Assembly (NCBI RefSeq): GCF_020103725.1
Contig: NZ_JAHXBG010000038.1
Location: forward strand, 34,057 to 98,056
Reading direction: 5' to 3'
Source of the DNA: Hyalangium gracile
GTDB taxonomy: Bacteria > Myxococcota > Myxococcia > Myxococcales > Myxococcaceae
DNA length: 64,000 nt
Every line of letters begins with the position of its first letter. The stretch's first letter is position 1. A program made the translations under genes and the position numbers. Shown one piece after another: positions 54,665 through 62,500 of the stretch. The notes beneath the pieces are model-generated. The model had not been told where the DNA came from, ran no database searches, and saw nothing but the letters and a program-made list of their open reading frames with translations.

Positions 54665-55516
54665 GTGGCGGAACGCGAACGCATCTTCAAGTACCACGGG
54701 CTCGGGAACGACTTCGTCGTGCTCGATCGGCGCCAGACGGGCGTGGACATCGACGCCGAGCAGTCTCGGTGGATGTGCGACCGGCGGCGAGGCATCGGCG
54801 CGGACGGAGTCCTCTCGCTCCTTCCCTCGGCGGCCGGCCTGGCGCGGATGGTGGTGCACAACGCCGACGGCAGCATCGCGGAGATGTGCGGCAACGGCCT
54901 GCGCTGTGCGGTGAAGTACCTCGTGGACTCCTCCGGCGGTCGGCCCGAGCGCATCCAGGTCGAGACCGGCGCCGGAGTCCTCTCGTGTGTCCCGGGTTAC
55001 GGCGAGGGCGGAGTGGCCGAGGTGGACATCTCCATGGGGCCCGCGCGGCTGGTGGCTCCGAACCTGCCCTCGGGGGCCACGGGCCAGCCGTTCCTCGAGG
55101 CGCCCGTGCCGGGCCACGCGGGGCTGCGCGGCTCGGCGGTGAGCATGGGCAACCCGCACCTCGTCCTGCTGGATCGTCCGCTGGATGAGGCCGAGCGCCT
55201 GGGCCCGACGCTGGAGCGCCACCCCTCCTTTCCGGACCGGACCAACGTCGAGTTCGTGCGGGTGGACGCGGATGGCCTCACGGTGGTGGTGTGGGAGCGA
55301 GGCTGCGGGCTGACGCAGGCGTGCGGGACGGGCGCCTGCGCGGCGGCGACGGCGGCGGTGCTGGCGAAGCGGCTGCCGGCGGATGCCTGGCTGCGAGTCA
55401 CTCTTCCGGGCGGGGACCTGCGCATCCGGGTCCCCTCGGACCTGTCCGACATCCGCCTCCGAGGCCCGGTGGCGTTCGTTTTCGAGGGCGTTGTGGGGCT
55501 CCCATCGGGTCGGTAA
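54665..55516 (+). CDS. dapF: diaminopimelate epimerase
   Basis: Converts LL-DAP to meso-DAP for lysine and peptidoglycan. The 283-residue protein has KYHGLGNDFVVLD, CDRRRGIGADG, the first catalytic Cys in EMCGNGLRC and the second in LTQACGTGACA. It starts with GTG 23 bases after the coiled-coil gene. Length is standard. Confidence 0.95.
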   Translation: MAERERIFKYHGLGNDFVVLDRRQTGVDIDAEQSRWMCDRRRGIGADGVLSLLPSAAGLARMVVHNADGSIAEMCGNGLRCAVKYLVDSSGGRPERIQVETGAGVLSCVPGYGEGGVAEVDISMGPARLVAPNLPSGATGQPFLEAPVPGHAGLRGSAVSMGNPHLVLLDRPLDEAERLGPTLERHPSFPDRTNVEFVRVDADGLTVVVWERGCGLTQACGTGACAAATAAVLAKRLPADAWLRVTLPGGDLRIRVPSDLSDIRLRGPVAFVFEGVVGLPSGR

Positions 55517-55554
55517 CCTCTTCCTCTTCTCTCGCCCTTCGAGACCTCCCCGCC

Positions 55555-57405
55555 GTGGCAGGCACCATCCTCCTCGTCGACGACGACCGTTTCTTCCGAG
55601 AGCTCGCCACGGAGATGCTCACGCGCCGGGGCTACCGGGTGGTCGCGGCGGAGGACGGTCCTCGCGCGCTGGAGGAGGCGGCCCTCACTCGGTTCGATCT
55701 GGTCATCACGGACGTGATGATGCCGGGGATGGACGGCTTCGAGCTCACGGCGAAGCTGCGCGAGCGCAACCCGGACCAGGAAGTGCTGCTCGTCAGCGCC
55801 CGGCCGGACGTGAAGGGCTCGGAGATGGCGCTGAAGGCCGGAGCGGCCGACTGCCTCACCAAGCCGGTGGAGGACGCGGACCTCTACCTGGTGGTGGACC
55901 GGGCGCTGCAGCGGGTGGCGCTGCGCCACGAGCGGGCGCAGCTGCGCGACGAGAACCTCGAGTTCACGCGCGACCAGAACCTGCACCGGCGCTGCCTGGA
56001 GTTCCTCGCGTACCCGGATCTGGAGGGGCTGCAGGAGCGCGTCACGGCGGACCTGGCGGCGGTGTGCGACGCGCAGAGCGCGGCGCTGTGGCTGGGGGAT
56101 GACCGGGGCGAGCTGGTGCTGCGGGCCTACCGGGGGCTGTTGGACAGGCAGTTCCTGGTGGAGCGGATGAAGCCGGAGGGCGCGCTGGCCGCTCGGCTGC
56201 GAGACGCCGCGCCGTGGCTGGTCCGGGAGGAGCGCTCGCCGGTGCTGTACGTGCCTCTGGTGGCGGGGGGGGAGCTGATGGGGCTGGCGCAGCTCTCGGA
56301 CCCGATTGGCGGGGAGTTCCTGCCCGAGCACGTGCGGCAGGCGCGGGTGATTGGAGACTTCGCGGCCGTTGGAGTGAAGAACGGGCGGCGGATGCTGGCG
56401 CTGCAGCGGCTGGGGCTGAGGGACCGGGACACGGCGGCGTACAACCTCAGCTACTTCACGGACTACGCGTCGAAGGAGATCTACAAGGCGCGGCGCTACG
56501 GGCGGACGTTCTCTCTGCTGACGTTCTCGATCGACAACCTGCCGCTGGTGCGGGTGAGGCTGGGGGCGGGGGACGCGAAGAAGGCGGTGCGAGGCATCAT
56601 CCGTGCGCTGTCGCGGATCATCCGGGACTCGGACGTGATCGCGAAGGCGAGCGATCAGGAGTTCTACCTGCTGTTGCCGGAGACGGACTTCTTCGGGGCG
56701 CTGATGTTCGTGCGGCGTGCGGTGGCGGCGGTGCGGGACGAGCCGGACGTGCAGGAGGTGGAGGGGAAGTTGCCGCTGGCGCTGGTGGGAGGGGCGAGCA
56801 CGTTCCCGAAGGACGGCGAGGACTTCGACGAGTTGGTGCACCGCTGCCGGCGTCGCATGGACGAGCGGCGGGCGTCGCTGCAGCGGCGGCTGCTGCTGGA
56901 CGGGTTGCCGTTCTGGGACGAGGTGGAGCTGCTGTTGGGGATGCCGTCGAGCCCGAAGCTGCCCTCGGACGAGCGGGCGGAGCCGTCGCGGCGGGGCAAG
57001 GTGTCGGACGTGCTGTTCGACGAGCTGCAGGCGGAGATCGCGCGGGAGCTGCTGAGGGATCCGGGCTCGCGCGGGCTGCTGTACGTGGGAGGGCCGGAGA
57101 TCCGTGCGGATCTGCCGATCGCGTCAGGGCTGGAGACAGCGCCGCCGGAGCTGGCCTCGCGCATCTACCTGTTGGGGCGGCGGTTGGACCTGGACTCGCA
57201 CCCGGCGGTGACGCCGGTGTTCCTGGAAGGGGACGAGCGGGTTGCGAGGCACGAGTTCTTGTTCTGGCTCTCGGAGCACGCCTCGTACGCGTTGATCCAG
57301 CGGCGGGGTAAAGGGGCGACGTGGGGCTTTCACTCCTCGGACACCGCGGTGGTGGACGGGCTCATCACGAAGCTGCAGGCCGAGTACGACCTGCAGCCGT
57401 ACTAG
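55555..57405 (+). CDS. REC-GAF-degenerate GGDEF protein, probable c-di-GMP receptor
   Basis: A 616-residue soluble regulator. The receiver has DDD near the start, phospho-acceptor Asp53 in VITDVMMPGMDG and Lys in TKPV. A GAF-like domain (about 150-270) follows, then a GGDEF-fold domain (about 285-430). The active-site motif reads SDQEF (366-370), so cyclase activity is unlikely. The allosteric I-site RxxD is kept (Arg357-Asp360, RDSD) five residues before it. The last 180 residues are of unknown type. GTG 55555 is chosen as the start because it directly precedes the receiver. The next gene encodes another receiver protein 12 bases downstream. Confidence 0.82.
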   Translation: MAGTILLVDDDRFFRELATEMLTRRGYRVVAAEDGPRALEEAALTRFDLVITDVMMPGMDGFELTAKLRERNPDQEVLLVSARPDVKGSEMALKAGAADCLTKPVEDADLYLVVDRALQRVALRHERAQLRDENLEFTRDQNLHRRCLEFLAYPDLEGLQERVTADLAAVCDAQSAALWLGDDRGELVLRAYRGLLDRQFLVERMKPEGALAARLRDAAPWLVREERSPVLYVPLVAGGELMGLAQLSDPIGGEFLPEHVRQARVIGDFAAVGVKNGRRMLALQRLGLRDRDTAAYNLSYFTDYASKEIYKARRYGRTFSLLTFSIDNLPLVRVRLGAGDAKKAVRGIIRALSRIIRDSDVIAKASDQEFYLLLPETDFFGALMFVRRAVAAVRDEPDVQEVEGKLPLALVGGASTFPKDGEDFDELVHRCRRRMDERRASLQRRLLLDGLPFWDEVELLLGMPSSPKLPSDERAEPSRRGKVSDVLFDELQAEIARELLRDPGSRGLLYVGGPEIRADLPIASGLETAPPELASRIYLLGRRLDLDSHPAVTPVFLEGDERVARHEFLFWLSEHASYALIQRRGKGATWGFHSSDTAVVDGLITKLQAEYDLQPY

Positions 57406-57417
57406 CGAGCGCGCACG

Positions 57418-58911
57418 GTGGCCCAGGCTCGGAAGATCCTCATGGCGGACCCCGACCTCGACTCGGTGAGGCTGCTGACGCGCGCGCTGAGGCAGAGGGG
57501 CTACCAGGTGCACTACGCGCCGGACGGCTCGAGGGCGTTGGAGATCTGCGTGTTGCGGCACCCGGACCTGGTGCTGTTCGACGAGGCGTGCAAGCTGCTG
57601 GACGCGAGGACGTTCATCCAGATTCTGAGGACGAACCCGCGGACGGAGGAGGTGCCGGTGGTGTTGACGACCACCAACCAGGACCTGGATCGGCTGAGGG
57701 GGCTGCGGCTGGCTGCGCACCTGAAGAAGCCGTTCAACCTGGACGAGGTGCTGGGCCGCATCGAGCACATCTTCCGGCGGGCGGAGGCGGCGAAGGACCT
57801 CAAGAGCGAGGCGCAGGAGATTGAAGGCTCGCTGAGCCAGCTGGGCATTCCGGATCTGATGCAGATCCTGGGAATGAACAAGCGCAGCGGGAAGCTGAGC
57901 CTGGAGCGAGGCAACGAGCGAGGAGAGATCCAGGTCGGAGACGGGCGGCCGGTGAACGCGAGGCTGGGGAGGGTGGAGGGGGAGAAGGCGCTATTCCGGC
58001 TGCTGACGTGGACGGAGGGAACGTTCACCTTCGCGCCGGGAACGAGCCCAGGGAAGCCACGCATCACCCGGGCAATGGACGACGCGTTGCTGGAGGGAAT
58101 GCGGCAGGCGGACGAAGTGAACCGGCTGATGCCGTCGTTGCCGCCACGGACGACGCGGCTAGTGATCGCGCCGGATGCGGACCTGCCCCAGGACCAGCAC
58201 CCGGTGACGGCGCAGGTGGTGGACCTGCTGAGGCAGCCGAGGGCGCTGGGAGAGGTGCTGGACCTGGCGCCGGCGACGGACCTGGAGGTGCTGGGAGTCC
58301 TCATCACGCTGATGCAGAAGGGTGTGGCGAGGGTGGCGGAGGGAGAGGAGGAGGGGAGTGGCCCTCTGCTGGGACCGGCGGAGCTGCACGCGCTGCGGAG
58401 CCGGGTGCTGCGAGGGAAGTCCCCGCTGAAGGTGGTAACAGCAAAGGTGTTCATTTGCGGCAACGGCCCGTCTGCGGCAAGGCGGTTGTTCGCGCAGTTG
58501 CCGGGCCTGGCGGCGGTGTCGGCAGAGCCCACAGCCGTGAAGAGCGGCTTCGGGACACTGGGCAGGCTGGAACTGAGCGAAGTGCTGCACCTGGACTTCT
58601 GCGTCCTGCCCCCGGCGGAGGCAGCGCGGCCGCTATGGCGCCCCTTTAGCGCGGGAGCGGTGGGAGCCCTGCTGATGGACACCTCCGAGGCAGCAGTGCG
58701 CCTCGCCAGCTACCTGGCTTGGGAGATCCGAGTGCCCGTGGCCGTGGTGGGGAACACCGTGCCTGAGAAACTGCAGGGTGCCCCAGCCGGAGCCATGGCG
58801 CTAGGAGAAGACCTGACCGAAGTCCTCCGAGGCCTGCTCATCCAGAGCCTTCACCCGGCCCCCGCCACACCAGGGATGCAGCAGGGAATACGCGCCGCTT
58901 CTTCAGCTTGA
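57418..58911 (+). CDS. REC-PATAN (DUF4388)-pseudo-GTPase response regulator
   Basis: A 497-residue protein. A receiver (about 5-120) has Asp55 in LVLFDEA, Thr in LTTTN and LKKPF. A PATAN/DUF4388 domain (about 135-245) follows, with IEGSLSQLGIPDLMQIL and SGKLSLER. The C-terminal domain (about 337-475) resembles the MglA-like GTPases found in related proteins: FGTLGRLELSEVLHLDFCVL corresponds to their GxxGQE region. The P-loop is lost (ICGNGPSAARRL, no GKT), so it is probably a non-hydrolysing binding module. It starts with GTG. Likely works with the preceding regulator. Confidence 0.82.
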   Translation: MAQARKILMADPDLDSVRLLTRALRQRGYQVHYAPDGSRALEICVLRHPDLVLFDEACKLLDARTFIQILRTNPRTEEVPVVLTTTNQDLDRLRGLRLAAHLKKPFNLDEVLGRIEHIFRRAEAAKDLKSEAQEIEGSLSQLGIPDLMQILGMNKRSGKLSLERGNERGEIQVGDGRPVNARLGRVEGEKALFRLLTWTEGTFTFAPGTSPGKPRITRAMDDALLEGMRQADEVNRLMPSLPPRTTRLVIAPDADLPQDQHPVTAQVVDLLRQPRALGEVLDLAPATDLEVLGVLITLMQKGVARVAEGEEEGSGPLLGPAELHALRSRVLRGKSPLKVVTAKVFICGNGPSAARRLFAQLPGLAAVSAEPTAVKSGFGTLGRLELSEVLHLDFCVLPPAEAARPLWRPFSAGAVGALLMDTSEAAVRLASYLAWEIRVPVAVVGNTVPEKLQGAPAGAMALGEDLTEVLRGLLIQSLHPAPATPGMQQGIRAASSA

Positions 58912-59186
58912 GAGAGCATTGCTCAGCAGCCTAAAGTCAACCTCTATTCTAATCTTGGCATGATATACCACGCCGCTATCCTGCCGTGAGTAGGTTCCGC
59001 GCCATCCCGGCGATAGAACGTTGAATTGAGTTCACTATCGGAGACGGTCACTGCTCTCGGTAGTACTGTTGTTGGGTGGTGTCACTACATCCTGAAAAGG
59101 ACGGCCTGAGGCATTCTCTCTCAGCGTCCTTCAACAAATCAGCGCAGTTCCCAGAATTCCCAGCCTAGGCGTTTCAATACCGTCGC
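58912..59186. other. 275-base A/T-richer junction with terminator-like hairpin
   Basis: No gene is supported. Base composition drops sharply here relative to the preceding gene. A good hairpin lies at 59097-59131 (AAGGACG/CGTCCTT plus inner CTGAG/CTCAG) just past the end of the putative immunity gene, as expected for a terminator. The boundary probably marks the edge of the acquired Rhs region. Confidence 0.5.
59097..59131 (-). terminator. terminator-like hairpin downstream of immunity gene
   Basis: Two-part stem, outer AAGGACG/CGTCCTT and inner CTGAG/CTCAG, with a 9-base loop. There is no T-run on the minus strand, so termination strength is uncertain. Confidence 0.5.
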
Positions 59187-59567
59187 TTATGCAGCGGATA
59201 TTTCGAACCTTCGAGCGAAAACCCTTATTACGCTTGCTGTGGTGTTGGTAGTGATCTCGAAGCATTGTATGTCTACGAGGTCTACTCCCATGACAGCCCA
59301 TTGTTGTTTGAGTCCCGTCAGTTTAGGTGAGTCGCTGATACAGCACGCCTCCAGGATTGAATCCGGGCCGATCACCCCAAAATTCATCTGAGCATCGAGG
59401 CCGTAACAGTCAGTGAATCGGATCTTTTGCTTCTGGCCGTCTGTCCACTCGACGAGCATCTCTACCTCGTCGCGCTTACCAGGTGCCGAGCGATCGATGT
59501 TGATATTCAGCAGTGTTGAGTCGTGCCACTCTAGTGTGTCGAAAGTCTCTCTAATTCTTTCGGTCAT
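59187..59567 (-). CDS. putative immunity protein for the Rhs toxin
   Basis: A 126-residue small protein, no signal or membrane segment, starting MTERIRETFDTLEWHDS. I do not recognise its family. The start overlaps the Rhs stop by one base (TAATG), the standard place for the cognate immunity gene of a polymorphic toxin. Codon use is much more A/T-rich than the rest of the window, like the toxin tip beside it. Function is inferred from position. Confidence 0.68.
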   Translation of the reverse strand: MTERIRETFDTLEWHDSTLLNINIDRSAPGKRDEVEMLVEWTDGQKQKIRFTDCYGLDAQMNFGVIGPDSILEACCISDSPKLTGLKQQWAVMGVDLVDIQCFEITTNTTASVIRVFARRFEISAA

Positions 59568-62500
59568 TACTTAAACCCTGGATCCTTTTCGCCCGGTGCA
59601 GGGCTGTAGTGTTTTTTGCCGTTATTGATATGGTAGTGGCTCTTGTTTGGCCCCTTCTCTCCAGTAGGCGTGCCTGGATCTATCCGCAGTCGCTCGGTGT
59701 ACTTCCCATCGATGATTTCACCATAATTGCCCTCACGATAGGGATTTTCAACATAACTCTTAGGAATCTCGTATTTGGGCCCCTTGGGAAGAGCTACCCC
59801 CTGGGGTGTCACATGGAACACTCCATCGACTCTACCGCTCTCCTTTGCTGCGGCAGCTTCAAGTTTCTTCAAAACCCGAGGCATGGCTGGGGTCGTTTCT
59901 GCCTTCATCAGCGAGCCAAGGATAGTGCCGCCTCCTACAATAGCACCCTCTAACAACTTGCCTTCAGCGTAGCCCTCTGCCGCATCTAGGAAAAGATGGG
60001 TCTCAAGTTCTGCTGCTTCACCCATGCTAGATGCAAACTTGTCGCCGAGTGGCGCAGCCTGCTTGGAAGAGATCGCATTGATGGTGGCACCCTTGACGGT
60101 CTCCCCGAGGCTCTCCTTCGTCGCCTCAATTACTTCTTCAACTTGGTTTCCAACCGCTTCGACTTGGTGGACGACTGGTAGAGAGGAGAGATAGTCGGCG
60201 GTTTGGCTGCTGGCAGAACCGAACGTGCGCTTGACGTTTTCAAACAGCCAGCCCGTTGTGCTCGTATTACAGTGGATGTAGTCGCAGACCGTTTTCTGCA
60301 ACTGCTCTCGATCCTTGAGCACCGCCTGTAGTTTCTCTGCTGCATGGTCGCCTCTGTACTGGTAGGCCACCGCATGCAGAAGACTGGCGAGTTGCTCTCC
60401 GCTCAGTTGAGAGATTTCTGCCTCATAGAGAGTTCCCTGGATGTTCTGTCCGAACTCGGTCAATGCAGGGTCGTGCCCGGTGATATCCTTCCACTTCAGC
60501 GGGTTGGCGTACGCGTACACGTACCGATGTAAACTCGGAGCGTCGTCCAGTCTGCCTTCGTAGCTGTCACGGCTCATGAACCGTCCCAACTCGGAGTCAT
60601 AGTACCGAGCGCGTGCGTAGGTCAGTCCTGTCTCCACGTCGAGCTGGTGCCCGGTGAAACCCAGCTTGAAATCGCCGGCCGAGGGGCCTGTGCCACTCCG
60701 GTGATTGCCCCAGGCGTCATACTGGCGTGTCGTCGTCACCTCGCCGGTGAGGGACGTTGCGAGGGACACACTGTCCAGTACGTCGTTGCTGAGGAGGCGG
60801 GTGTTAGTGCTGGCGCCAGTGCTGTCGCTGACAGCCAACGGTTTCTGAGCGTAGTGGTAGCGGCGCTTCGTCAGTCGCGTCGCATCCACCTCTTGAAGGA
60901 CAAAGTGACCATCTTGCACGTACTCCACATTCTCGTGAGCGGTGTGGCGCCAGATGCGCTGCAGGTTGGCGTCGTAGTCATAGCGGCCCACCTCCTGGTC
61001 GTTGTCGTGTGCGATCGTGAGTGTGTTGCGAATGTCCCACGAGAACGAGCGAGTGCGCGCGGACGAGATAAGAGAGGAGAGGTTGCCATTCGCATCATAG
61101 CTGAGTTGTCGCTCTCTGGAGGTATCCAGATGGTCAGCAAGGCGCATCAGCCAGTCAGCACGGTTGAAGGTTCCAGAGGTGTTTCGTGAGAGCTGGCCAG
61201 CAGAGACTGAGTCGAAGGCTTCCGGGCCCAGCGATGAGACGACCGAAGAAGGAGCGTCGCGCTCTCCAGTCCGATTGCCGACGGCATCCAGACGATAGAG
61301 GACAACTCGGCCGTCGGGATAGGCCACGCCCGTGAGCCTGTCGAGGGCGTCGTAGCCGTAGGTGGTGGTCTCAGGGGATGCCAGTGCCTGAGTATCGGGT
61401 TGAGTGCGTGTCTCCGTTTGGCGCAGCCGATTGCCGTTGAGGTCGTAGGAATAGGCAAAGCGACTGCGCAGCGGGCCATTTGGGGTGCAGTCCTCGGACA
61501 CAGCGCCTTGGGCCAGAACGATGTTGGTGAGTTGGCCTGCGACGTCGTAGCAGCGCTGCTCAGTCAAGCCGTTGGGCAATTCCGTGGTCTGCGGGAGCGA
61601 GTCGGGCCAGTACTTGAAGATGATCGTACCCCCAGGAATGATCGCTTGCGAGACCCGGTCGAGCGCATCGTACTGATAACTCGTCGCGACGTTGTCTGGG
61701 TCGGTCACGCTCTTTCGCTGCCCTGCCGCGTAGTACGTGAAGGCAAGGGTCTTGTTTGAGGGAAGCCTAGTGCTCTCGAGCCTGTCGAGCTTGTCGTACG
61801 TATGCGTGGTGTGCTGCTGAACGACAGTGTTCGCATCTGTCCGTTTGGTTTCGATGATGTCAGTGAGATTGCCGTTGGCGTCGTACGTGAAGCTTTGCGC
61901 CTCGATAGAGGGGAAGGCTCTCGGCAGAGCGTGGTTCGAGTAGGTGCGTGAGGCCAGGCGGTCCAGCAGCCTATGGACGGAGGCTGTTACCTGTCCCTTG
62001 GCGTCGGTGAAGGTCTCGAGGTTGCCGTTGGCGTCGTACGTCGAGCGCCAGGTGAGGGTCCCCACGTCGGACAGGGTCTCGGCGCCCGGTTCGAAGAGGG
62101 GCAGGGTGGTTCGGTGCGCCGCAGTCAGCCGCAAGTGCGCGTCGAGGTGGACGTGCTCGGCAATACGGTGGCCGAGCGCATCGAACTCGAACGTCGAGAG
62201 GTTCCCGTTGGCATCCTGCTTTGCCACGAGGTTGCGCGTGGCGTCGTAGACGAAGGAGTAGTGGCCTCCCAGTGCATCGACCACGTCCGTGAGCTTGCCT
62301 ACCTCGTCATAGGTGTAGCGGGTGACGTGGGTTCCTGTGCAGACCTGAGCCCGAATCTGCTCCACCGTGAGGCCCGTCGCCTGGCCATGTCCCATCGTCG
62401 GGTGCCCCAGCGGGCGCTTCACGCACAGAAGGTTGCCCGTGGCGTCGTAGGCGCTTGCCGTGACTCGCTCCAGGGCATCCTCGGAGCGCACCTGCCGGTT

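Noticed and set aside
55555..57405. Annotation as an active diguanylate cyclase
   Set aside because: The active-site motif is SDQEF, not GG(D/E)EF; only the I-site is intact.
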